Positions 45,025-52,150 of a stretch of DNA of 64,000 bases are shown one piece after another. The DNA comes from JANYLB01 sp963837715 (GTDB lineage Bacteria > Actinomycetota > Acidimicrobiia > IMCC26256 > JANYLB01). The position numbers were made by a program, and so were the translations under genes. The DNA lies in the NCBI GenBank assembly GCA_963837715.1, contig CAWIOF010000002.1, positions 62,001 through 126,000 on the forward strand, given 5' to 3'. The notes under the pieces are model-generated. The model worked only from the letters and a program-made list of their open reading frames with translations. It was not told where the DNA came from and searched no databases. The stretch's first letter is position 1. Every line of letters begins with the position of its first letter.

Positions 45025-46326
45025 ATGACCACGACGCCCGACGTCACGGCGTGGGATCCGCGGGACCCGTCGTTCCGGGCCGACCCCTATCCCTGGTACC
45101 GCGCCCTGCGCGAGCAGGAGCCGGTGTTCCGCCACCCGGAAGTCGGGTATGTGATCTCGCGCTACGCCGACGTCGAGGTGCTGTTGCGCGACGACCGGTT
45201 CTCGGTGTCGACGCCCTCCCCGTGGCGGGAGCTGCTGGCCGAGCATGCCACCCCCGCGCTGCGGAACCTGGGCGAGAACACGCTGCTCTTCATCGACCCG
45301 CCCGCCCACACCCGCGTGCGGGGACTGGTGGCAAAGGCGTTCTCGCCGCGACGCATCGCCCTGCTCCGCCCGCACATCGAACAGACCATCGACCGGCTGC
45401 TGGGCGACCTCGCTCCGGGTGTCGAATTCGACGTGCTCGTCGAGATCGCCGAGCCCCTGCCGATTCTCACGATCACGCATCTGCTCGGTGTGCCCGACGC
45501 GGACTGGACCGACCTGCATCGCTGGACCACGGCGATCACCGCGTTCAACGAGTTGCCCGTCGACTTCGGCGCGCTCCCTGGAGCGAACGCGGCCGCTGTC
45601 GAGTTCAGCGCCTACTGCGACGAACTTGTCACCGAACGACGCGCTGCTCCCGGCGACGACTTCGTCTCGGCGCTGCTCGCGGCCGAGGACGATGGGCAGG
45701 GCCTCGATCACGGCGAGGTGATCGGCATGATCATCCTTCTCCTGATGGCCGGCCACGACACCACGAAGAGTCTCATCTCCAGTGGGATCCGTGAGCTGCT
45801 TCGCCATCCCACCCAAGCCGCGATCCTGCGCGAGGCGCCGGAGATCGTTGCTCCCGCGATCGAGGAGCTGCTCCGCTACGAGAGTCCGTTGCACGTGGCC
45901 TCGGGGGGTGGTCGGTGGTCGAGCGAGCCGATCGAGCTGCGCGGGGTGACCATCGAGCCCGGTGTGCCGGTCCGGCTGTTACTTGCCTCGGCCAATCGCG
46001 ATCCCGCTGCGTTCGACGACCCGGACACGCTCGACCTGCGCCGCACTCCGCGGCCACATGTCGCGTTCGGCAAGGGCCTCCACTTCTGTCTTGGCGCCGC
46101 GCTCGGTCGGCTCGAGGGGCAGGTCGTGATCCCGCGGATTCTCTCGCGGTTCCCGGAGCTCGAGCTGGTCCGCGACGACCTCGAATGGCGACCCAACTTC
46201 GTGACCCGCCAGCTGGCGAGTCTGCCCGTGCGGCCTGACGCCGGCTCGCGCGCGGTTGGAGCGAACAGCCCGTCCTCCCCAAGCGATCGTCTGCAGCGCG
46301 AGGGGCGCACGGCTCACCCGGGCTGA
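45025..46326 (+). CDS. Cytochrome P450
   Basis: 433 residues. Bacterial class I P450 features: I-helix LLLMAGHDTTKSLI (about 236-249), ExxR in EELLRYES (about 280-287), and the haem loop FGKGLHFCLGAALGRLE with the thiolate Cys at about residue 355. Start MTTTPDVTAWDPRDPSFRADPYPWYRALR is typical of soluble CYPs. No ferredoxin or reductase gene is adjacent, so electron donors must be encoded elsewhere. It presumably hydroxylates the substrate of the surrounding island. Confidence 0.92.
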   Translation: MTTTPDVTAWDPRDPSFRADPYPWYRALREQEPVFRHPEVGYVISRYADVEVLLRDDRFSVSTPSPWRELLAEHATPALRNLGENTLLFIDPPAHTRVRGLVAKAFSPRRIALLRPHIEQTIDRLLGDLAPGVEFDVLVEIAEPLPILTITHLLGVPDADWTDLHRWTTAITAFNELPVDFGALPGANAAAVEFSAYCDELVTERRAAPGDDFVSALLAAEDDGQGLDHGEVIGMIILLLMAGHDTTKSLISSGIRELLRHPTQAAILREAPEIVAPAIEELLRYESPLHVASGGGRWSSEPIELRGVTIEPGVPVRLLLASANRDPAAFDDPDTLDLRRTPRPHVAFGKGLHFCLGAALGRLEGQVVIPRILSRFPELELVRDDLEWRPNFVTRQLASLPVRPDAGSRAVGANSPSSPSDRLQREGRTAHPG

Positions 46327-46363
46327 TTGACAGAATCTAAAGCAGCTGCGTTAAATCTTTGGA
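46327..46363 (+). promoter_or_regulatory. Leaderless promoter with imperfect palindrome, TetR gene
   Basis: TTGACA (46327-46332) and TTAAAT (46351-46356) are 18 bases apart and the ATG follows 7 bases after the -10 element, so the mRNA should begin at the start codon. The spacer contains an imperfect inverted repeat centred on CAGCTG (46341-46346) with arms ATCTAAAG and CGTTAAAT, a likely autorepression site. Confidence 0.55.
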
Positions 46364-47041
46364 TGGCCCCGGCAGCGATCGCGACGAAGGATGCGTTGCT
46401 CGACGCCGCGGAACGACTGGTCGCCGAGCACGGCATCGGAGGTCTTTCGCTTCGAGCCGTGGCCGTGACCGCGGGGACGCGCAACACGTCGGCAGCGGCG
46501 TATCACTTCGGTTCTCGCGCGCAGCTGCTCGACGCTCTGTTCGAGCAGCGGATGGCGCCGATCAACGCACGCCGGCTTGCGATCCTCGCCGACGGCGGGG
46601 GCGGCGCCGCGGCCGACCTGCCGACGCTCGTACGCGCGCTCGTCGAGCCCCTGGTCGCGATGCTCGACGACGGTGCGGCGTCGACCTATTACGGACGCTT
46701 CCTGGCCGCGTACCTGAGCGCGCCCGAAGCCGACGCTCGTTTCACCGCGCCCGACCGGCCGGTGCTGGAGGGCCTGCAGGAGGTCACCGCGGGATTGTTC
46801 CGCCACCTCGCCGCGCTGCCGCGCGCCGGTCCGCAAACAGCGCGTCGAGCTCGCAGCTCGTGCCGTGGTTGGAGCGCTCGCCGACTTCGAGCGCGATCGC
46901 GATGCCGACCGGATCGGGCTTCCCTCGCGTGCGCTTCTGGCATCGATGCTCGTCGACTGCATCGTCGCGATGCTCGTCGCACCGATGTCGGATCGCACCA
47001 CCAAACTCGTCCAGCCCGTTCGTCAGGAGGACAACCGATGA
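46363..47041 (+). pseudogene. TetR family regulator, single +1 frame change
   Basis: The first 153 residues include a typical TetR helix-turn-helix (DALLDAAERLVAEHGIGGLSLRAVAVTAGTRNTSAAAYHFGSRAQLLDALF) and a helical ligand domain. Near 46822 the frame breaks. In the next frame the expected C-terminus follows without gap (VRKQRVELAARAVVGALADFERDRDADRIGLPSRALLASMLVDCIVAM) and ends at 47041, overlapping the next start (ATGA). One extra C in CCGCGCG explains everything, so the gene is probably intact in nature or only recently broken. It likely controls the dioxygenase downstream. Confidence 0.78.
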
Positions 47042-47943
47042 CGTTTGCGATCCGTCCGGGTCTCGTCGCTGGTCCGTACGAGCTCCATCGCACCGTCGAT
47101 ACGCCCGAACCCTACGAGCGACTGCACGTGCGTCCGTACAGCCCGACGATCGGCGCCGAGGTACTCGACATCGACCTGCGCGAGCCCCTCGACGACGTCG
47201 TCTGGGCCGAACTCGATCGTGCACTGTTGGAGTGGAAGGTGCTCTTCTTCCGCGACCAGGCGCTCACCGGCCACCAACACCGCGACTTCGCGCGCCGGTG
47301 GGGAGAGCTCGAGGTCCATCCGTTCCTCGCGGCAGGCGAGGTGCCCGAGGTCGTGCGTTTCGACAAGGGACCCGACGAGTTCGGCTACGAGAACCTCTGG
47401 CACAGCGACGTCTCCTGGCGCGAGGTGCCGTCGCTCGGTTCGGTGCTCCGGTGCGTCGTCCCGGCCGAGCTCGGAGGAGACACCCTGTGGGCCGATATGT
47501 GCATGGCCTACGAGGGCCTCGACGATTCCCTCAAGGAGCGGATCGACGGGCTCGTCGCGGTCCACGACTTCTCGGCGTCGTTCGGGCTGGCGCTCGACCC
47601 CGACCGGCTCGCGGAGATGCGCGAGGAGTATCCACCGGCGCACCATCCCGTGGTACGCGCCCACCCGTCTACCGGCCGCAAGATCCTCTACGTGAACGAG
47701 ATCTTCTCCACGGAGATCGTCGGCATGGAGCCGGACGAGGGGCGCGCGCTGATCCGCACGCTCGCGGCGTCGGCACGCGTCCCCGAGTACCAGTGTCGGT
47801 TCCGCTGGGCCTCGGGGTCGATCGCGTTCTGGGACAACCGCTGCACCCAGCACTACGCCGTGTCTGATTACTTTCCGCAACGCCGGGTGATGGAACGTGC
47901 CACCATCATCGGGGACCTGCCAGTCGGAGGCGGTCCGGCGTGA
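47038..47943 (+). CDS. TauD/TfdA family Fe(II)/2-oxoglutarate dioxygenase
   Basis: 301 residues, CAGGAGGA before the ATG. The 2-His-1-carboxylate facial triad is visible as WHSDVS (His about 122, Asp about 124) and the distal TQHYAV (His about 272), followed by the 2-oxoglutarate-binding Arg in RRVMERATI. VLFFRDQALTGHQHRDFARRWG is the usual TauD N-terminal signature. Relatives oxidise taurine, alkyl sulfates or aryloxyalkanoates such as 2,4-D. A TetR gene in front and an exported hydrolase behind, both with 4-base overlaps, form its operon. Confidence 0.9.
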   Translation: MTFAIRPGLVAGPYELHRTVDTPEPYERLHVRPYSPTIGAEVLDIDLREPLDDVVWAELDRALLEWKVLFFRDQALTGHQHRDFARRWGELEVHPFLAAGEVPEVVRFDKGPDEFGYENLWHSDVSWREVPSLGSVLRCVVPAELGGDTLWADMCMAYEGLDDSLKERIDGLVAVHDFSASFGLALDPDRLAEMREEYPPAHHPVVRAHPSTGRKILYVNEIFSTEIVGMEPDEGRALIRTLAASARVPEYQCRFRWASGSIAFWDNRCTQHYAVSDYFPQRRVMERATIIGDLPVGGGPA

Positions 47944-49316
47944 ACGAGGGGGGGGAGGTGCGGGTGAAGGCGGCTCGCAACTCGATCGCGGTCCTGATCG
48001 TGGTCCTGATCGGGGCGCTGGTCGGTTCCAGCTGCTCGAGTGGCGGCGGCTCTCGTCGTGCGAGCGCGGATACGAAGCGGTACGCCGTCGGCTCGGTGAC
48101 CGCGACGTTCGACGACGCTTCGGAACCGCTCGCGGGCAATCCAGCGACGACGCCCGGTGCCCGGTCCCTGGTGACGACGATCTTCTACCCGGCGCGCGGC
48201 GTCCCCGGATCGGACCCGGTCGAGGCCGCGCCGGCGGATCGGGGCGCCGGTCCGTATCCGCTGATCGTGTTCTCGCACGGTCTCGGGGCGTCGCCGGCGA
48301 CCTACCGAGACCTGCTCGTCGAGTGGGCTGCCGCCGGGTACGTGGTCGCGGCACCTGCGTTCCCGAACACGAACTCCGCGGCGACCGGCGGAATCGATCC
48401 CGGCGACTTCGCGAACCAGCCTGCCGACGTGTCCGCAGTCATCGGCGGAGTCCTGGAGACCTCCGACGCCACCGAAGAACCACTCGCAGGGCTGGTTGAT
48501 CCCGAGAGCATCGGCGTCGCGGGTCATTCCCTCGGGGGCATCACGACACTCGGTGTCGCGGCCAACACCTGTTGCCGCGACGATCGGGTGAAGGCTGCCG
48601 TCGTCATGGCCGGTGATCCGCTGACCTTCCCGAGCGGCAGGTTCGACTATGCCGATGCCCCTCCGATCCTGCTCGTGCACGGCACCGCCGACGATCTGGT
48701 CACCTACGAGGCGAGCGTCGATGTGTTCAACGCGGGGAAGGCGCCGAAGGGCATCCTGACGATCAAGCGGGGCGACCACGGTGCGCCGGTGAGTCCGTCG
48801 GGCCCCGCGTTCGCCAGCGTGGTGAAGACGACGACCGACTTCTTCGATGCCTACCTGAAGGACGATCCCGACGCCCTCCAGCGCCTCGAGGTCGACGGCG
48901 ACACTCCCACGACCCGGATCGTGTTCGCATCCGGGTCCGGAACGAACGTGACGCTGCCTCCGGTGCCGACGCAGCCGGCTCGCGAGCTCGAGGCCACGGT
49001 CTCTCCCGACACCGACCTGACCGACGGGCAGACGGTCACCGTGTCGTGGAAGGGGTTCACCCCGGGGAGCACGATCAACATCGTGCAGTGTTCGAACCGG
49101 ACGGCCGGCGACGCGAGCGCCTGTGACCTGAAGACGGGGAAGATCCTCCAACCGAACCCGACCGGAAGCGGGTCGCTCCCCTTGGAGATCGTGACCGGAC
49201 CGGTGGGAACCGGCGTCTGCGACGCTACGAGCTCCGACTGCCAGATCGTCTTCAACGACGGGGGATCACTCGATCCGAAGGCGAGCGTCCGTGTCTCCAT
49301 CTCCTTCGCGCCGTAG
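47940..49316 (+). CDS. Exported alpha/beta hydrolase with neocarzinostatin-like domain
   Basis: 458 residues from the GTG overlapping the dioxygenase stop; GTG codons at 47958 and 47964, just after a GAGGGGGGGGAG tract, are better starts. A signal segment (SIAVLIVVLIGALVGSSCSS) with a Cys suggests a lipoprotein. The hydrolase domain (about 45-320) shows LIVFSHGLGA, the nucleophile elbow VAGHSLGGITT, an Asp in HGTADDLVTY and a His in KRGDHGAPV, resembling dienelactone hydrolase/acetylhydrolase-type lipases. The last 110 residues (LEATVSPDTDLTDGQTVTVS to the end, with paired Cys) match the neocarzinostatin immunoglobulin-like fold. Confidence 0.83.
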   Translation: MNEGGEVRVKAARNSIAVLIVVLIGALVGSSCSSGGGSRRASADTKRYAVGSVTATFDDASEPLAGNPATTPGARSLVTTIFYPARGVPGSDPVEAAPADRGAGPYPLIVFSHGLGASPATYRDLLVEWAAAGYVVAAPAFPNTNSAATGGIDPGDFANQPADVSAVIGGVLETSDATEEPLAGLVDPESIGVAGHSLGGITTLGVAANTCCRDDRVKAAVVMAGDPLTFPSGRFDYADAPPILLVHGTADDLVTYEASVDVFNAGKAPKGILTIKRGDHGAPVSPSGPAFASVVKTTTDFFDAYLKDDPDALQRLEVDGDTPTTRIVFASGSGTNVTLPPVPTQPARELEATVSPDTDLTDGQTVTVSWKGFTPGSTINIVQCSNRTAGDASACDLKTGKILQPNPTGSGSLPLEIVTGPVGTGVCDATSSDCQIVFNDGGSLDPKASVRVSISFAP

Positions 49317-49378
49317 GCATCCGCGCGCACCATGACGTTCCCGTTGCGGACCCACCGTATGACGACGGCCACGGACCG

Positions 49379-49753
49379 GTGGTGATCGTCGGTCTCGTGG
49401 GCGTCTACGACGCCGACGGTGGCCTCGCCGGTGAGGCGAGGTACGTCGTCGGCCACCTGCTCGGACGCCTGGAGTGCGCCCTGTGCGACATCACGCACGG
49501 CCCGGTCAGGCGCAAGCGGGAGTTCGACGCGCTCCGTGCCCGGCTCGGCGTACCGTTCGACGTCGTGCATCGCAACGAGCGCAGCCCGGAGATCGAGCGC
49601 GCCACCGGCAACCAACTTCCCTGCATCGTGGCGGTGACCGATTCGGGCCCTGTGAGGCTGTTGGACCGAGCCGCGCTCGAGGCGTGTGGCGGCGAGGTCG
49701 AAGAACTGGAATCCGCGCTGCGCGCCGCGGCCGTCGAGTTTCGCGAACCGTAA
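49379..49753 (+). CDS. Small cytosolic protein with CxxC, hypothetical
   Basis: 124 residues, tandem GTG codons at 49379/49382. The N-terminus LVGVYDADGGLAGEARYVVGHLLGRLECALCDITHG contains CALC (about residues 32-35), and the remainder (FDVVHRNERSPEIERATGNQLPCIVAV) resembles a thioredoxin-fold half with a single further Cys. I do not recognise a named family. It directly precedes a TlpA-like thioredoxin and CcdA, so a role in thiol-disulfide exchange is plausible. Confidence 0.65.
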   Translation: MVIVGLVGVYDADGGLAGEARYVVGHLLGRLECALCDITHGPVRRKREFDALRARLGVPFDVVHRNERSPEIERATGNQLPCIVAVTDSGPVRLLDRAALEACGGEVEELESALRAAAVEFREP

Positions 49754-49825
49754 GGGTCACGGGGTCCGTCCGACGACAGCGACCGGTACGGTCGGAACAT
49801 CGTGGGCGAACCCGGAGGACCCAAC

Positions 49826-50437
49826 GTGAGCAATCGTGGTCGCAGCTTGAGCGTCACCGTGTCGGGGATCCTGGTTGTCGCCGTGCTCGTTGCGGGCTGT
49901 GGCCAGAGCGCCTCCGACTCGGGCACCGCGCCGGTCACGGATGTGCCCACATCGGAATCCTCCACCGCGTCCGGCGCCGGTGCGCCGGCGCCGGACGAGG
50001 TACGGCTCGCACCATGGCAGCAGCTCGAGATCACCGATGCCGACGGCGAGACGTTCACTCTCGGCGATCTCGTCGGTCAGCCGGTCTTCGTCGAGAACTT
50101 CGCGACGTGGTGCAGCAACTGCCGAAAGCAGCTCGGCGACACCCAGTCGGCGGCGCGGACTGCCGGTGACGGCGCGGTGTTCGTCGCGTTGAGCGTCGAA
50201 ACCGAACTCGATGCCGCCGACATGGCCGACTACGCGCGGGACAACGGCTTCTCCGACATCCGCTTCGCGGTCATGAGTCCGGAACTGTTGGGCGCGATGT
50301 TCGATGCCTACGGCAACTCCTCGTTGAATCCGCCGAGCACCCCGAAGGTCGCGATCGCGGCCGACGGATCTGCCGGGAAGCTCGTGACCGGCTACGAATC
50401 ACCGCAGCAGATCCTGAGGTCGCTCGGTCTTTCATGA
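49826..50437 (+). CDS. TlpA/ResA-like thioredoxin lipoprotein
   Basis: 203 residues from the GTG at 49826 (GGAGGACC upstream); GTG 49802 is an alternative. A lipoprotein signal is clear, with hydrophobic LSVTVSGILVVAVLVAGC ending in the lipobox VAGC, followed by a Ser/Thr/Pro linker. The redoxin domain (about 60-203) has the active site FATWCSNCRKQ and a cis-Pro region (PPSTPKVAI). It works outside the membrane, reducing apocytochrome c or other disulfides, and receives electrons from the CcdA protein encoded immediately downstream. Confidence 0.88.
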   Translation: MSNRGRSLSVTVSGILVVAVLVAGCGQSASDSGTAPVTDVPTSESSTASGAGAPAPDEVRLAPWQQLEITDADGETFTLGDLVGQPVFVENFATWCSNCRKQLGDTQSAARTAGDGAVFVALSVETELDAADMADYARDNGFSDIRFAVMSPELLGAMFDAYGNSSLNPPSTPKVAIAADGSAGKLVTGYESPQQILRSLGLS

Positions 50438-50447
50438 GCACGACGCG

Positions 50448-51134
50448 ATGTCGCGCCGGCGTGACCTGATGGGCGAGTATCTCGAGGCGTTTGCGCTCGG
50501 CAACGCCGCGATCCTCGGCAACGTGTGCATGCTCCCGCTCTACCCGGGCCTGTTCGTGCTGCTCGCCGACCGCATGGAGTCCGGTGCGTCGCGCACGTCC
50601 ATCCGATTCATGGGGGCGATCGTTCTCGCCGGGGTGCTGGTGGCAATGATCGCCCTCGGCGGGATCGTGTACCTGCTCAGCCGCACCTTCGCCGAGGTGC
50701 TCGGCGTCCTGCTCCCGATCATGTACGGGCTCGTTGCCGTGCTCGGCGTCTTGATGATCCTCGACCGCAATCCCCTCGGTCGGATTCGCGGAGCCCGGGT
50801 TCCCGTCCTGTCGAGCCCGTCGGGCACCGCGTTCACCTACGGGCTCGCCATGGGACCGCTGACCCTGCCCTGCACCGGTCCGCTCATCGTCTCCGCCTTC
50901 GTGCTCGGCGGGGTGCGCGGCACGGGCGTCCTCGGTGACAGCCTGGTGTACTTCGTGTTCTTCGGCTTGGGTTTCGGGTGGCCGCTCGTCCTGCTCCCGT
51001 TCCTCGCCGCTCCGGCTCAGACGCAGCTCACCCGCTTCCTCACCGCCCACCATCGAGCCATCGCAGTGCTCTCAGGGTTGCTGCTGCTGGTTGTGGCGTT
51101 CATCGGGTGGTGGTTCGACATTCGACCCAACTGA
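50448..51134 (+). CDS. CcdA-type cytochrome c biogenesis/thiol transport protein
   Basis: 228 residues (ATG 50448; ATG 50469 also possible) with six hydrophobic helices. The two reactive cysteines of CcdA/DsbD are present in the expected places: GNVCMLPLYPGLF (helix 1) and LTLPCTGPLIVSAF (helix 4). The protein carries reducing equivalents from cytosolic thioredoxin across the membrane to the TlpA-like lipoprotein encoded 10 bases upstream. No Ccs/Res haem-lyase genes accompany it here. Confidence 0.88.
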   Translation: MSRRRDLMGEYLEAFALGNAAILGNVCMLPLYPGLFVLLADRMESGASRTSIRFMGAIVLAGVLVAMIALGGIVYLLSRTFAEVLGVLLPIMYGLVAVLGVLMILDRNPLGRIRGARVPVLSSPSGTAFTYGLAMGPLTLPCTGPLIVSAFVLGGVRGTGVLGDSLVYFVFFGLGFGWPLVLLPFLAAPAQTQLTRFLTAHHRAIAVLSGLLLLVVAFIGWWFDIRPN

Positions 51135-51156
51135 CCCATCCGGCACGACGACGGGT

Positions 51157-52029
51157 TCAGTTGAGTGTCGGCGCATCGACCCAGAGCCGTGCGTAGTCGA
51201 CGAGCTCCGGGGCCGAGCCCGAGCTGAGCTTGACGCTTGCGAGGACGCCGGAGTCGTGCACGCCCGCGGCGAGGCTGAAGCGGATGGCGACGACGAACGA
51301 CTGTCCGGGGGCGACGTCGGATATCACGACCCCGGCTCCGGTGGCATACGACGTGACGTCGTAGTAGCCGACGAAGACCTGCACCCCGAAGGGCGACGAC
51401 GGGACGATCGGGGTCGTGAGCACCAGGTCGTCGGCGACGTCGCCGTCGTTCTGCACGACGAGCGCGTAGACCCACGTACCCGGAGACGCGATCGCGTGGC
51501 CGTGCTGCGGCGCGTACGACACGTTGGGGAAGTACTGGTTGTCCTCGAGGAGCTGCTGGGTGTCGCGCCGCTTGAAGATCAGATCGGGTCGGGGCGTGCC
51601 GCTGGCGGCGACGAATCCGAGCGGAACAACGACCGAGGTGTTGGCGATGTCGCTGTAGTCGGCTGCGCCGAGCGTGCACCCGGCCCCAGGCGCCGCGCAG
51701 TCGACGTTCTGACCATTCACGGTCATGAATCGCTTGACGGCGTATTGGGTCGAGAACGCGCCGGTGGCGTCGGTCCGGAACAGGCCGAGGATGGAGCCAC
51801 AATCCTCGATGCCCGGTGGGCCGTCGACGATTCCCTGGCACACCCCCACGTCGACCGACGGCGCGAAGCCACTGCCAGAGATCACGACGACGTCACCACC
51901 GGACAGGTTCGTGTTCGGTGTCACGGTGAGCGACTCGTTGGCGGCCGAAGCGGCCGGGCCAGGAATCGAAACAGCCGCGACAGCGGTCGCGAGGCACATG
52001 ACCATGACGGCGAACGATCGAATCCGCAT
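51157..52029 (-). CDS. Secreted protein with neocarzinostatin-like domain
   Basis: 290 residues with a Sec signal peptide (MRIRSFAVMVMCLATAVAAVSIPGPAASA). The next 115 residues (SLTVTPNTNLSGGDVVVISGSGFAP, with Cys pairs near VGVCQGI...EDCGS and VDCAAPGAGCTLG) have the neocarzinostatin family layout. The remaining part (YALVVQNDGDVADDLVLTTPIVPSS to VVAIRFSLAAGVH) looks like a CARDB/DUF11-type adhesion beta-sandwich. A similar domain terminates the hydrolase at 47940. Function unknown; it lacks any nearby enediyne synthesis genes, so chromophore binding is unlikely. Confidence 0.75.
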   Translation of the reverse strand: MRIRSFAVMVMCLATAVAAVSIPGPAASAANESLTVTPNTNLSGGDVVVISGSGFAPSVDVGVCQGIVDGPPGIEDCGSILGLFRTDATGAFSTQYAVKRFMTVNGQNVDCAAPGAGCTLGAADYSDIANTSVVVPLGFVAASGTPRPDLIFKRRDTQQLLEDNQYFPNVSYAPQHGHAIASPGTWVYALVVQNDGDVADDLVLTTPIVPSSPFGVQVFVGYYDVTSYATGAGVVISDVAPGQSFVVAIRFSLAAGVHDSGVLASVKLSSGSAPELVDYARLWVDAPTLN

Positions 52030-52150
52030 GTTGGTTCCCCCTTGCCTGGCCGGTTTTCACGCTACGGCGAAGGGGCTGAGGGCACAAGGTCCACGCGTGG
52101 TCGGTCGCCGAGACCGGGTGCGGCCGAGACACCTGCGTCTCTCCTGGCTC

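Noticed and set aside
46327..47943. A single 538-residue TetR-dioxygenase fusion protein
   Set aside because: The continuous frame exists only because of one extra base near 46822; between the two domains it reads Arg/Ser-rich nonsense, while the true TetR C-terminus is in the next frame and the dioxygenase has its own ribosome binding site and ATG.
47940..52029. Enediyne chromoprotein cluster
   Set aside because: Neocarzinostatin-like domains alone do not indicate an enediyne; no polyketide synthase, epoxide hydrolase or chromophore gene is nearby.
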